Origin: Streptomyces shenzhenensis
GTDB lineage: Bacteria; Actinomycetota; Actinomycetes; Streptomycetales; Streptomycetaceae
DNA: 64,000 bases
NCBI RefSeq assembly: GCF_021462265.1
Contig: NZ_JAJONF010000045.1
Location: 1 to 64,000, forward strand
Direction of reading: 5' to 3'
The notes under the pieces were generated by a model. It was not told where the DNA came from. It made no database searches and worked only from the letters and a program-made list of their open reading frames with translations. Positions within the stretch are counted from its first letter, which is position 1, and each line of letters opens with the position of its first letter. This document shows positions 35,982-46,017 of this stretch, piece by piece. The position numbers and the translations under genes are program-made.

Positions 35982-37303
35982 CGCTGACCACCACGACCCG
36001 GAACCTTCCCGCCGCGCCGCGACTGCCCAGGCTGCTGGCCGGAGTCCCGCGCGACAGGGCGGCCGGCCTCACCGAGCACCTGGCGCTGCACGGGCGCCCG
36101 CCCCTGGGGGAGCCGGGCGACCGCGACCGCCCGGACCGGCTGGTCGACCGCATCGAGCGGTCCGGACTGACCGGCCGGGGCGGCGCGGGGTTCCCGACGG
36201 GACGCAAGCTCCGCTCGGTGCTGGACGGTCGGGGCACGCCGGTCGTCGTGGCCAACGGCGCGGAGGGGGAACCCGGCAGCGCCAAGGACCACCTGCTGCT
36301 CTCCCGGGTGCCGCACCTCGTGCTGGACGGGATCTCTCTGGCGGCGTGCGCGGTGGGCGCGGACGAGGCGTACCTCGCCGTGCACCGTACCGACACCGCG
36401 GTGCTCGCCGTGCTCGGCCAGGCCCTGGCCGAGCGGCGGCAGGCCGGCCTGGACCCGGTCCCGATCCGGCTGGCCGGGATACCCGGGCGCTATGTGTCGA
36501 GCGAACAGTCGGCCATCGTCCAGTACCTCAACAAGGGGCCGGCCATGCCGACCTTCGCACCGCCACGACCGCACGAGCGCGGCGTGCACGGCCGTCCGAC
36601 CGTGGTCAACAACGTCGAGACGCTGTGCCACCTCGCGCTGATCGCCCGCCACGGCGACGTGTGGTTCAGGCAGGCGGGCACCCCCGGCGCGCCGGGGACG
36701 ACCCTGGTCACGGTCAGCGGCGCCGTGGGCCGGCCGGGCGTGTACGAGATCGAGATGGGCGCTCCCGTCGGGCACGTCGTCACCCTGGCCGGGGGGCTGG
36801 TGGAACGCGCCGGGGCGATCCTGGTCGGCGGTTATTTCGGCACCTGGATTCCGGCCGACACCGCCTGGTTCACCCCGCTGACCCACGCCGACCTGCGGGC
36901 GATCGGCGGCGCCATGGGTGCCGGGATCATCATCGTGCTGCCGGAGTCGTCCTGCGGGCTGGCCGAGACCGCACGGGTGGTCCGCTACCTCGCCGAGGAG
37001 ACCGCCGGGCAGTGCGGGCCGTGCGTAAGGGGGCTCCCGGAGCTGTCCAACGAGCTCGTCACCCTCGCCTACAGCGGTGGCCGGGGGCGCACGCTCGCCC
37101 GGGTCGAGCAACTGGTCGAGCTCGTCGAGGGCCGCGGCGCGTGCAAGCACCCCGACGGGGCGGCCAACCTGGTGCGCAGCGCGCTGAAGACGTTCGCCCA
37201 GGACGTGTACTGGCACGACGACGACCGTCCCTGCACGGGGCTGGAGCGCCCGCCGCTGCTGCCCCTGCCGGACGATCAGGCACGAGACTGGGAGTTCCGG
37301 TGA
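35978..37303 (+). CDS. NuoF-like NAD(P)H/FMN Fe-S flavoprotein
   Basis: The protein is 441 residues from the ATG at 35978 (ATGA overlap). The FMN/NADH site is GLTGRGGAGFPTGRKLRS near residue 66 and VVVANGAEGEPGSAKDH near 90. A SLBB-like region follows (VTVSGAVGRPGVYEIEMG). The Fe-S region reads EETAGQCGPC, where canonical NuoF has ESCGxCxPC, then GACKHPDG about 40 residues later. One of the four cluster cysteines is thus replaced by Ala. It lacks the companions of complex I (NuoE, NuoG), so it should act as a stand-alone NAD(P)H dehydrogenase feeding the ferredoxin. Confidence 0.92.
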   Translation: MTLTTTTRNLPAAPRLPRLLAGVPRDRAAGLTEHLALHGRPPLGEPGDRDRPDRLVDRIERSGLTGRGGAGFPTGRKLRSVLDGRGTPVVVANGAEGEPGSAKDHLLLSRVPHLVLDGISLAACAVGADEAYLAVHRTDTAVLAVLGQALAERRQAGLDPVPIRLAGIPGRYVSSEQSAIVQYLNKGPAMPTFAPPRPHERGVHGRPTVVNNVETLCHLALIARHGDVWFRQAGTPGAPGTTLVTVSGAVGRPGVYEIEMGAPVGHVVTLAGGLVERAGAILVGGYFGTWIPADTAWFTPLTHADLRAIGGAMGAGIIIVLPESSCGLAETARVVRYLAEETAGQCGPCVRGLPELSNELVTLAYSGGRGRTLARVEQLVELVEGRGACKHPDGAANLVRSALKTFAQDVYWHDDDRPCTGLERPPLLPLPDDQARDWEFR

Positions 37304-37521
37304 GGTACAGGCTGCGCGTCAACCCCATCACCTGCGAGGCGCACGGCATGTGCGCCGAGCTCCTGGGCGAGATCATCGACCTGGACCCGTGGGGATACCC
37401 GATCCTCGGCTCCGACGCGGTGCCCCCCGATCTGGTCGGGCACGCAGAGCGCGCCGTGGTGAGCTGCCCGACGCTGGCGCTGATCCTGGACCGCTCCTCC
37501 CATGCCCGGGCACGGGCCTGA
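37300..37521 (+). CDS. Small single-cluster ferredoxin
   Basis: The protein is 73 residues, starting at GTG 37300 inside the NuoF-like stop (GTGA). The pattern CEAHGMC (Cys-x5-Cys) and later SCPTLAL is that of 3Fe-4S or reduced-ligand 4Fe-4S ferredoxins of actinobacteria. It is the last gene of the five-gene operon and would accept electrons from the NuoF-like protein. Confidence 0.9.
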   Translation: MRYRLRVNPITCEAHGMCAELLGEIIDLDPWGYPILGSDAVPPDLVGHAERAVVSCPTLALILDRSSHARARA

Positions 37522-37616
37522 CCGAGTCCGTGGCACGGCTCCGCGCACCGTTCCGGGCCGGGGTCGGGCATGTCGGCGTACTCCCCCGCCCGATGCCGGA
37601 AGGGGTCCGTCCGGGC

Positions 37617-38171
37617 TCAGTGGTGGTGGTCGTCGTCTTCGTGCTCGGAGTCGTCCTCGGACCTGGTGGAGACCTGCGCCGTGGGGATGCCCGAGGAACA
37701 GCTGACCCGCAGGACGACCAGCGTGCGGGAGGCCGCGAAGGTGACGGAGGCGACACGCGAAGGCCCCCGGAACACCGACCGCACCTCGTATCCCTGCGCC
37801 GGGCTCCATGAGGCGAGGTACGCCCCCGACACACCGCACGCGGCGAGCGCGGTGCCGCCGGACGAGGCCACGGCATCGGTGTGGCCGGCGGTCTGCGGTG
37901 CCGATACGGCCGGAGCCGAACGCGAAGGGCTGGGTTCGGCGGCGGGCTGCGAGCCGGCGTGCGGACCGCCCGTGGGGGCGGCGGTCGGATCCGAGGAGGC
38001 GGCCGCCAGCGCGCGGGCGACGTCGTCGCCGCTCCAGGTGCGTACCCGGCCGGTGTAGATCCCGTCACCGAGTGCTGAGATCGCGAGGAGGCTCAGGGTG
38101 GTCGCCAGGGTGGCGCCGACGGTCCAGGCGGCCACGCCTCCCCATATGCGCGCGTGCATGGACGGCATCAT
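37617..38171 (-). CDS. Membrane-anchored protein with His-rich C-terminus, next to two-component genes
   Basis: The protein is 184 residues from the ATG at 38169-38171 (MMPSMHARIW); a TTG/ATG further upstream is less likely. A single membrane span lies at about residues 10-33 (TVGATLATTLSLLAISALG). A Ser/Pro/Ala-rich stretch follows, then a small folded part with two Cys (ALAACGVSG, LRVSCSSG) that could form a disulfide or bind metal. The tail ends in acidic residues and HHH (EDDDHHH). It is convergent with the ferredoxin gene and divergent from the response regulator, and could be the sensor partner or a target. No family was recognised. Confidence 0.7.
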   Translation of the reverse strand: MMPSMHARIWGGVAAWTVGATLATTLSLLAISALGDGIYTGRVRTWSGDDVARALAAASSDPTAAPTGGPHAGSQPAAEPSPSRSAPAVSAPQTAGHTDAVASSGGTALAACGVSGAYLASWSPAQGYEVRSVFRGPSRVASVTFAASRTLVVLRVSCSSGIPTAQVSTRSEDDSEHEDDDHHH

Positions 38172-38257
38172 GGCGCCCCGCAGGCTAAGCCCGGGTAAAG
38201 GCTTCGACAAGTCCAGGCCTTAGGCAGTCGGCACCGGCTCGGTTATCGTATGGCGCC

Positions 38258-38950
38258 ATGGCACAGCTGCTGCTCGTGGAAGACGACGTGGCGATACGCA
38301 CCGCCCTCACCCGTTCCCTGACGGAGCGAGGGCATGCGGTCACCAGCGCGGGCACCGGCCTGGAAGCGCTGCATCTGGTGGTGGAGCGTCAGCCGGATCT
38401 GCTGCTGCTCGATCTGGGACTGCCCGATCTGGGGGGTTACGAGGCCCTTTGCATGATTCGCGCGATCAGTGATGTGCCGGTGATCGTCGCCACGGCCCGT
38501 GACGAGGAGGCCGAGATGATCCGGGTGCTCGATGCCGGAGCCGACGACTACCTCGTCAAGCCGTTCGGAGCGGGCCAGGTCGACGCCCGGATACGGGCCG
38601 TGCTGCGCCGCACCGCGGCCGACGAGGCGGGCGGGGCGGAACCGACGGTGGTCGGCGGCCTCGCCTTCCATCCGGATGCGCACGAGGCGCGGCTGGAGGG
38701 CCGTCTGCTGGAGCTGAGCCCCAAGGAGTTCGCGCTGCTCCATTACCTGGCCGTGCACGCCGGGCAGGTGGTGCCCAAGCGCGATCTGCTCACGCACATC
38801 TGGCGGCAGCCCTACGGAGGCGCGGACAAGACCGTGGACGTGCACCTCGCCTGGCTTCGGCGCAAGCTCGGTGAGACGGCGCAGGAGCCCCGCTACCTGC
38901 ACACGGTGCGCGGAGTCGGTATCAAACTCGTGGATCCGACCCGGTCGTGA
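38258..38950 (+). CDS. OmpR-family response regulator
   Basis: The protein is 230 residues. The receiver domain has the phosphoacceptor Asp52 in LLLLDLGLPD, acidic pair E8-D9-D10 and Lys in DDYLVKPF. The C-terminal winged helix (LELSPKEFALLHYLAVHAG, VDVHLAWLRRKLGE, LHTVRGVGIKL) binds DNA. It overlaps the kinase by four bases (GTGA at 38947). It is divergent from the His-tailed membrane gene and is a likely regulator of that gene and the adjacent electron-transfer operon. Confidence 0.95.
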   Translation: MAQLLLVEDDVAIRTALTRSLTERGHAVTSAGTGLEALHLVVERQPDLLLLDLGLPDLGGYEALCMIRAISDVPVIVATARDEEAEMIRVLDAGADDYLVKPFGAGQVDARIRAVLRRTAADEAGGAEPTVVGGLAFHPDAHEARLEGRLLELSPKEFALLHYLAVHAGQVVPKRDLLTHIWRQPYGGADKTVDVHLAWLRRKLGETAQEPRYLHTVRGVGIKLVDPTRS

Positions 38951-40290
38951 GACGGCGCCTCGTGCTTCTGGTGGTGGCGACCAGTTCTCTCGTCCTGGTC
39001 GCCTTCCTGCTGCCACTCGGGCTGCTCGTGCGCACCGTCGCCGCGGACCGCGCGATCGACGGTGCCGTGACCCGGGCCCAGTCGCTGACGCCCCTGGTCG
39101 CCACGCTGGAAAGGACGCGGCTGGCTCAGGTCGTCAGGCAGCTGGACACCGAGACCCCCGACAGCCCCATGACCGTGTTCCTCGCCGACGGCGGCACCGT
39201 GGGGGCGCCGGCGCCGCGCTCGCAGGCCATGCGCCTGGCCGCGAGCGGCCGCAGCATCGTCGCCCAGGCGCCGGGAGGAGTCGAGGTCCTGGTCGCGGTC
39301 CAGGGACTGCCGGACGGCACGGCGGTCATCCGGGTCTTCGCCCCGGAGTCCGAACTGCGCCACGGGCTCGACGCGGCCTGGATGCTGCTCGGCGCGGTAG
39401 GAGCCGGGCTGCTGGTACTGAGCATCCTGGTGGCCGACCGGCTCGCCCGTTCGCTCGTCCGGCCGCTCAGCGATCTGGCGCGTGCCTCCGACCGCCTCGG
39501 CACGGGCGACCTGACGGCCAGGGCGACGCCCGCCGGCCCGCCGGAGGTACGCAAGGTCACAACGGCGCTCAACGCCCTGGCGGGGCGCATCGGAGAACTG
39601 CTGACGAGGGAACGCGAGTCCGTCGCGGACCTCTCGCATCGCCTGCGTACCCCGCTGACCGCGCTGCGCATCGAGGCGGAGTCGCTGACCGACCCCGAGG
39701 AGAGCCGGGCCATCGGCGAGGGACTCGACACGCTGGAACGCACCGTGAGCGACATCATCCGGGAGGCGCGCCGCCCGTCCCACGGAGGCCTGTGGGCGGT
39801 CTGCGACGCCGTCGCGGTCGTACGGGAGCGTGCCGACTTCTGGTCGGTGCTCGCGGACGAACAGCGACGGCCGATGTCGGTCCGGATACCGGAAGGCCCG
39901 ATCCCCGTGCTCGTCTCCGCCGAGGACCTGGCGGCCTGTGTGGACGTGCTCCTGGACAACGTCTTCGCGCACACGCCGGACGGAGTCGGCTTCGGCATCG
40001 GTCTCTCGCCGCGGCCGGGCGGGGGCGCACGGCTGACGGTGCGGGATGCCGGGCCGGGATTCATCGGAGGCCTGCCCACCGAGCGCGGCGCCAGCCAGGC
40101 GGGCTCCACCGGACTCGGCCTCGACATAGCGCGGCGTACGGCGAAGACGGCCGCCGGAACACTGGAGCTGGACAACGGGCCGACCGGTGGCGCGTGGATC
40201 ACGCTGGAGCTCGGCGCCCCGCCCGGAGCCCAGCCGCGCCGACACCGGCGCCATGGGCGTCTCCCCCACGCCGGCACCGGCTCGCGTTGA
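38947..40290 (+). CDS. Sensor histidine kinase
   Basis: The protein is 447 residues with GTG start at 38947 overlapping the response regulator stop. Two membrane segments (about 5-30 and 144-163) flank an extracytoplasmic sensor of about 110 residues, followed by a HAMP domain (ADRLARSLVRPLSDLARASD). The phosphorylated His231 is in LSHRLRTPLTALR, and the ATP site shows VLLDNVFAH, DAGPGF and GSTGLGLDIARR. Together with the gene before it, it forms a complete two-component system whose signal may concern the envelope or redox state. Confidence 0.95.
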   Translation: MRRRLVLLVVATSSLVLVAFLLPLGLLVRTVAADRAIDGAVTRAQSLTPLVATLERTRLAQVVRQLDTETPDSPMTVFLADGGTVGAPAPRSQAMRLAASGRSIVAQAPGGVEVLVAVQGLPDGTAVIRVFAPESELRHGLDAAWMLLGAVGAGLLVLSILVADRLARSLVRPLSDLARASDRLGTGDLTARATPAGPPEVRKVTTALNALAGRIGELLTRERESVADLSHRLRTPLTALRIEAESLTDPEESRAIGEGLDTLERTVSDIIREARRPSHGGLWAVCDAVAVVRERADFWSVLADEQRRPMSVRIPEGPIPVLVSAEDLAACVDVLLDNVFAHTPDGVGFGIGLSPRPGGGARLTVRDAGPGFIGGLPTERGASQAGSTGLGLDIARRTAKTAAGTLELDNGPTGGAWITLELGAPPGAQPRRHRRHGRLPHAGTGSR

Positions 40291-40430
40291 CCGCGCCCCC
40301 GTCCCCTCGCGGAATCCGGGACGGAACCCTGCCGGTGGCTGGTCCCACGGGTGTACCCGGAACCCGGACGGCCGGCTCCTCGCCTTCTGGTATCTGAGAT
40401 TGACTCTGTCGGTGATCTTGATGGCCGAGG

Positions 40431-41290
40431 TCAACTGCCGAAGGTTCGCCAGGACTTTGACCGGGGGATTTCGTTGACCTGCCCCTGGGGGCATGTGACC
40501 TGTCGGCGGTCGAAGTCGATGTGGAAGTCGTCCCGGTCGAAGCCTTCGTTCCTGCGGTGCTGGCGGGTGTGGATGCCCGGCAGCGGTCCGCTGACGGTGA
40601 CCTGGTGTTCGCGGGAGGCTCGTTCCAGGTGGACCAGAGAGGTGTAGCCGCCGTCGACCAGGTGCTCGGCGGGCAGCAGCCCGCGACGAGTCAGGCGGGT
40701 GTGGATGCCGGTCAGGGCCTGGCCGTCGTTCGTGGCGGCGGACGTGGTAGCCACGTCCGTGATCATGTTGGCGCTGTCGGAGGCACACGTCACGGTGAGG
40801 TGGGCGGCGAACCCCTTCCAGCGGATGATGTGCCCATGGCGGACGTAGCGGGCCGTGTGTCGTAGGGCGAGACGAGGAGGAGGGAAGGCGGCAGGCCGCC
40901 GTCGGCGGCGGTGCGCCAGCGCAGGCAGCCAGCCGTGTCGCGGTGGTAGTTCTGCACGATGATCTGCCGTAGCGCCTCGGCCTGCGGTCCGTGCCGGTGG
41001 ATGTGTTCCAGCAGTCGGCAGGCGTCGTCGCCGGCGGCGAGGATCCTGGTCTTGGGCCGGGTGGGGTTCTTGCCCAAACGGACCGGCCGGCCGTAGCGGC
41101 GCCCCCACTCCTCGTCGCCCAGGACGGCCGGCAGATGCTCGGCCGTGCGTGCCACTTCTTCCAGTGCGGCACGGACCGCCTCGGTGACCAGTTCCAGCCG
41201 GGTGAGGACGCACATTGCGGCCAAGACATGGGATGGAGTCGCCGCCCGGGCAGCCCCGCCGCGAAGCCACCACAGACACCATCGGCGCAA
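40431..41290 (-). mobile_element. IS1182-family transposase remnant, frameshifted
   Basis: The minus strand reads MCVLTRLELVTEAVRAALEE and LRQIIVQNYHRDTAGCLRWR in one frame up to about 40860, then [40 protein letters not shown] and [13 protein letters not shown] in another. These are features of IS1182-type transposases. The C-terminal catalytic Glu region is lost after 40431, and no terminal repeats were recognised. It is inactive. Confidence 0.8.
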
Positions 41291-41679
41291 GGCGTTACCC
41301 GTACCTGAGGAGCTTTGCCGGAAAGACCTCTGATCCCTGTCCCCTCACGATGCACCGTTGTCCATCGAGGCGACGTCTCGCAGAGCGTTGCCAGACCCGA
41401 CTACGCGCACATATGGCCGCTGAGAGGGGTATCTCCCGAGGGTGTGCGCCGAAGCGGGTGAGCCGTCGACGTCGTACGGAGAACTCGGACTCCGTGACCG
41501 GTCGAGGCCGCACCGGCAGCCGCGGGCCACCGACGACGTAGTTGTCCGGAGCGAGGAACTCCGCCTCGCTCATACGTGATCCGCAGCGTGGATCCGTGTC
41601 TGTGACCCGCGCTGCTGGCACTTGTCGAGCCAGATGTGCGGGGGAATCCGATGTCGCCCCTGAGCCGGCGACGAAGCCG
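41291..41679. other. Degenerate stretch, 389 bp
   Basis: No convincing gene. A minus-strand reading (EAEFLAPDNYVVGGPRLPVR) is protein-like for a short distance but not recognised. Confidence 0.35.
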
Positions 41680-41860
41680 CCCCGGAATCCCGCAGCCGAG
41701 CTCGCCCGTCAGGGACACAAGGTGAGCTCGGACACGGTCGGGAACCTGCCCTGGTCGGCGGACTACAAGAACGGCGGGCGCCAGTGGCGGCCCGAGGCCG
41801 AGCCAGTGCTGGTCAAGACGCTCGAGGACGACGTGCGGCGTGGCCGTATCGGCCGTCCGG
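41680..41860 (+). mobile_element. ISAzo13-family transposase fragment
   Basis: ELARQGHKVSSDTVGNLPW and, after an internal deletion, DYKNGGRQWRPEAEPVLVK resemble two separated blocks of ISAzo13 transposases, which normally lie about 200 residues apart. Only about 60 codons remain. Confidence 0.65.
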
Positions 41861-44803
41861 CTAGGCCGTCGGCACGAAGGCCAGTGCGTCCCAGGCGATC
41901 GAGTCGTCGCCGGTGCCGTTGTCGGCGGGCGAGCTGAGCGAGACGCTCGGGCTGCCGTGGAACGCGTATGTCCCCAGTGACACCCAGGCGTTCCTGCCGC
42001 CCGTGTCCTGGTCGATCGTCTTCTCCTCCGCCGTGCCGTCACCGAGTTCGATACGGTACGTCGCCGTGGGCGCGTTGGCCTCGTGGTCCGGGAGGTGCAC
42101 CATGACCTCGGCCTCGCCGTCGATCCTTCGGTCAGGTGTCCAGACGCCGGTGACGACCGAGTCGGTGTAGCTCGGCGCCCGGGTGTGCGTCATCCAGAAG
42201 TGGCCGCCGAATCCACCACTGAGCTGATGGAAGTCGATCTTCGACGGGTAGACGGTCGCCCCGTTCTGCTGCGCGGAGCCGAACGTGAAGGTGAGCGTGC
42301 CCCGGCTGGTCCAGTTCCGCTGCCCGGCGCACGGGTTGATGCCGCCGGTCCGGAACTTCACCGTGTTGGGCACGTCGTCGACGATCAGCGCGTTGCGCGG
42401 CAGAGTGGAAGCGCAGGCGGTCGGGTGGACCGCGGCGACCTGCGGCTCGGGGTCGGTCGCCCGGTACTTCAGCACCTCGATGCCGCATGTCTGCGGGCAG
42501 TCCGTCCAGGTCACCGGGAAGTGCGTCCAGCACTTGAAGTCGTCCCGCTGACAGGGTCCGGCCGGCTGGCTCGACCCCTCGGCCTTGTGCGGCTTGGATG
42601 TGTCGCAGTCGTTCAGGCCGGGCTCGCAGAACACGTCCCGCGGCGGCTGGGCATCCTGCGGGTTGCCGGTGGGCCAGTGGCCGACCGTGAAGGCCTGGAC
42701 CGTGGCACCTGTCGTCGGATCCTTCTTCTGCTGGGAGTACGCCGCCCAGCCCATCACCCGCTCCTCGTAGGACCACAGGTTGGGAGTGCGGGCGTCGTCG
42801 TAACCGCGGGACAGGAACATCTTCCGGTCCGGCGGGTAGACGCTGTTGGCCGGGTTGTTGAACCAGCCCAGGCCCCACGGGGCGGAGGCGTCGGAGGCGT
42901 TGGGCAGGTTGAAGCCGCTGTTGTAGGCCCACAGCGCGTAGAACCAGTTCTCCAGGTACTGCGGGTCGCCGTCGTTGACCAGCATGCCGTGGCCGTACAA
43001 CTGGTTCCACTTGCTCTGCAGGATCTACAGACCCGCCGCGATGTCGGCGGCGTAGTCCACGGTGATCGCATCCTGCTGTGCGGTGGTGTAGACGGTGTCC
43101 GACCTGGCCATGCCGCTGGTCACCTGGGCGATGCCGTAACCACAGTCGGCGGCAGACCAGTTGATGGTGTGGACGCTGCCGCCGTTGCCGTAGTAGCGGC
43201 CCTGGACGAAGTTGCCGCTCTCTCCGGCGGAGGCCCGGGATGTGGCCTGGAGCAGATTCGACTCCTGGGAGAGCACACCGAGCATGATCTGCGCGGGCAC
43301 CCGGCCGCCGCCCTTGAGAGCGACGGGCGGGAACAGGCCCTGCGGGGTGTACGACGGGATGTCGGTGCCGTTCCATCCGGTACGGCGGCGTACTTCGAGC
43401 TTGCCTTGGACGGCAAGGTCCGTGGCCCACTCGACCATGGCCGGGGACGGCTGGAGCGACTGGAGCTTCGGGTCGTTGCGGGTGACCGCGCAGCTCCGGT
43501 CCGGGTCGGTTGTGGAGTGCACGGGGCTGTCGGGGTCGGTGGCTTCCACGGCGTCGGGCTTCCTGGTGCCCGACGACCCGCCGGTGGGGGGCGCGGCCAG
43601 TGCCGGGGACTGCTCGGAGCCCTCGGCCGGCTTCTGGGCCTTCGGCTTCACCCGGAATTCGAAGGTCTTGCCGGTGCCGGGCACCAGGGCGTCGATGCCG
43701 ACAGGCAGAGCGGTGCCGGTCGTGGTCTTCCTGCCGCCGGCCGTCCCGGCGCCGTTGCCGACCCCGGTCAGGGCCAGAAGACCGGTCGTGGAGACTTCGG
43801 AGGCGGCAGGGACGTCGAGGATCTTCCAGCTCTTGGGCAGGTCCGGGCCGAACACGTCGTCCTGCGCGTCCTTGCCGGTCACGAAGACATGGCCGCCGGT
43901 GCCGCGCAGCGACAGCGCACCGAGCAGGCCGGAGGCGAGCAGCTTGTCGGAACCGGCTTCGGTGACCCGGCGGACCTGCACCTTCTTCTTGTCGGCCGTC
44001 GGGACCTGGTAGGCGAGGCCGTCGTGTGCGTCCGGCACGAGACGGAAGGGCGTGCCCTGAGCGCGGGTGAGGGTGCGCAGGTGCCCCTGGCGGTCGACGG
44101 AGACCACCGCGTCACCGGTGGCCGCAGCGATGCCCGCCCCGAAGGGCACGGCGGAGGTCAGCTCACCGGCCACGGTCTGCCGGCCGGCCACCTTGCCCTG
44201 GTCGGCGTCGATGGTGAGGAGTTGGGTGCCGTTACCCTCGGGGCGGGAGAGCACGGCCTTCTCGCCGTCGCCGCAGCCCGGGTTGAAGTAGGCCATCGAG
44301 ACCAGTTCCGGCAGCTTGGTCACCGTGCCGTTCACCAGGTTCACCACGGCTGCGAAGGCGCCCCGCTGGAAGCCCTGCTGGTCGTTGACGGCCTGCCGCG
44401 GTGCGTAGACCACGATGGCGCGGTCGCCGGAGCCCGTCACACAGCTCTGGCCGATCCACTGGTCGGTGTCGATGCCCGGCTCGGAGAGGGTCGCCGCGGT
44501 GCGCCACCGGTAGGCACTTCTCGCGTCGGCCACCAGGACGTGCAGTCCGGTGGAGTCGCCGTCATAGGAGACCATGCGGTCGCCGGACTGCTGCCAGCCG
44601 TCGGGAAGTCGGGAGGTGTCCGTCACCCGGTCCGTCGGTGCGGCGTCGGGGTCGAAGGAGCCAGGCAGGGAGGCTGAGGCGAAGGGCGCGGCGATGGCCA
44701 TCACCGCCATGGATACCGCGCCGGCCAGGAGTATTCGGCCGCGCCGGCTCTTCGGCACCCGCCAGCGATGCCTTCCTCCTGAACTTTCACGGGAAGTGCG
44801 CAA
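41861..44803 (-). pseudogene. Secreted lysozyme-like/golvesin-domain protein, split by an in-frame TAG
   Basis: Codons 1-592 (from a TTG at 44801-44803) and the part after a TAG at 43025-43027 are in the same frame and form one 980-codon gene. The order is: signal peptide (VSMAVMAIAAPFASA), beta-propeller-like repeats (about 60-340), a Pro/Ser linker, a lysozyme-like domain (MLGVLSQESNLLQATSRASA with the likely catalytic Glu, then NFVQGRYYGNGG), then, after the TAG, ILQSKWNQLYGHGM, YALWAYNSGFNLPNA and the golvesin domain (DSVVTGVWTPDRRIDGEAEV). The stop falls inside the muralytic region. One point change of a CAG, GAG or similar codon would explain it. It is either a recent pseudogene or an assembly error. 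Confidence 0.85.
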
Positions 44804-45227
44804 GGAATTCCATCCGATTTCATTTGTGAAGGTCCGTTACCGGCACGGTTGTTCCCCCGGAACCGGTAAATGCGGAAGCTACCAGTCCGCACTGAACGGA
44901 TTCCTGACGAAGGGTGGGCTACCGCCGGGTATCCATGGAATATCCACAAGATCCACTGGCTGATTGCAGTGGGGTGGTGCGTTGTTCACGCGCCCCCCAT
45001 AAGCACACCGAGGAGCCGGGCATCCACAGGATGCCCGGCGCGGCTGGGGCCGCCAGGCGGAGGCGGACGCCGGGGAGCGCGGCGACCGGGCGACCACTCC
45101 CGAGCCCGAGGATCGAGACAACTCCGTGTGAAAACAGAGGCATTGAGGCCGACGACATCCGCGAAGCGGCGAGTGCGGGTACACCAGCCAGGCCCACCGA
45201 GACCAGCGCCTCCGCGCCGGCCGGCTC
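44804..45227. other. Intergenic and degenerate, 424 bp
   Basis: No gene recognised. The left end should hold the promoter of the split lysozyme-like gene on the minus strand. Confidence 0.4.
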
Positions 45228-45310
45228 CGTCACGGACAGCTGCGACAACGTGATGGCCGAAGCCCTGAACGGCATCGTCAAGGCCGAACTGACAGCCGTT
45301 AGGCTCCTCA
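45228..45310 (+). mobile_element. IS3-type transposase fragment (DDE C-terminal motif)
   Basis: SVTDSCDNVMAEALNGIVKA, then EL, matches the conserved SxGDxxDNAxAE region, including the last catalytic Glu, of IS3-family OrfB or related DDE transposases. About 28 codons remain, and the reading leads straight out of the family. Confidence 0.75.
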
Positions 45311-45431
45311 CCCCACGAGGCACAGAACATGGCGAGAGCCTTTGCGCGCATAACGCGCGCAATTCTCGGCGACGGCCGGACTTGCGCCGGGCCGTCGCTT
45401 GTATTCCCAGCGCCGCCGGCGCGGTCCCGAG

Positions 45432-45977
45432 CTACCCCTCGACGGTGAAGGACGGGCCGTCGGGCCGGGTGATCCGGATCTCCTTGAGGTCCGTACGGGG
45501 TTCGCCGACGTACCGGGGGAAATAGTTGCCCTTCTCCTTGGGCACGGGCACGAACCCGTTGTCCTCGACCTCGACGACCTCGCCGGAGTTCTGGTCGTAG
45601 ACGACGACCAGGTTCTCGGCCGGGTGCGCGTAGGGGTCGTCGTCCTTCTCCATGCGGGTGTGGACGAGGCAGCGCAGCAGGCGCCGACCATCCACGTCGT
45701 CGCCGTAGTGGCCCGTCGACCACGGCTCGATACAGACGAGGTCGAGATCGGTCATGCCGCGGGCCGCCAGCACCTCGATCACGCGCGGGTCCTTCTTGCA
45801 GTTCTCCTCGGCCTCGGCGAACTCGTCGAGCATGACCGGCGGCTGGGTGCCCTTGGGCAGTTCCTTCCAGCCGGTGGTCGTCTCGGCGGCGAGATCCAGG
45901 ATCGCCTCGTAGGCCGTCCCGGTCGCCCGGCCGATGGGGAACGAGTTCGCACGCCGGATGGCCGCGACCGGATGACT
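45432..45977 (-). pseudogene. Copper amine oxidase N-terminal domain fragment
   Basis: The minus strand reads ANSFPIGRATGTAYEAILDL, LDEFAEAEENCKKDPRVIEV, LVCIEPWSTGHYGDD and NGFVPVPKEKGNYFPRYVGE, matching the N2/N3 domains of primary-amine oxidases. The stop after SFTVEG cuts the protein before the topaquinone Tyr and copper histidines, and the true N-terminus is missing. It is a dead fragment of about 180 codons from a gene of more than 600. Confidence 0.88.
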
Positions 45978-46017
45978 CTACACCTACGTTTCCAAGGCTT
46001 TCGGGCCAAGTACTGGC

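Noticed and set aside
34605..37216. Two long minus-strand frames across the electron-transfer operon
   Set aside because: They are mirror frames of ApbE, cytochrome and NuoF-like genes; the amino acid composition is not protein-like.
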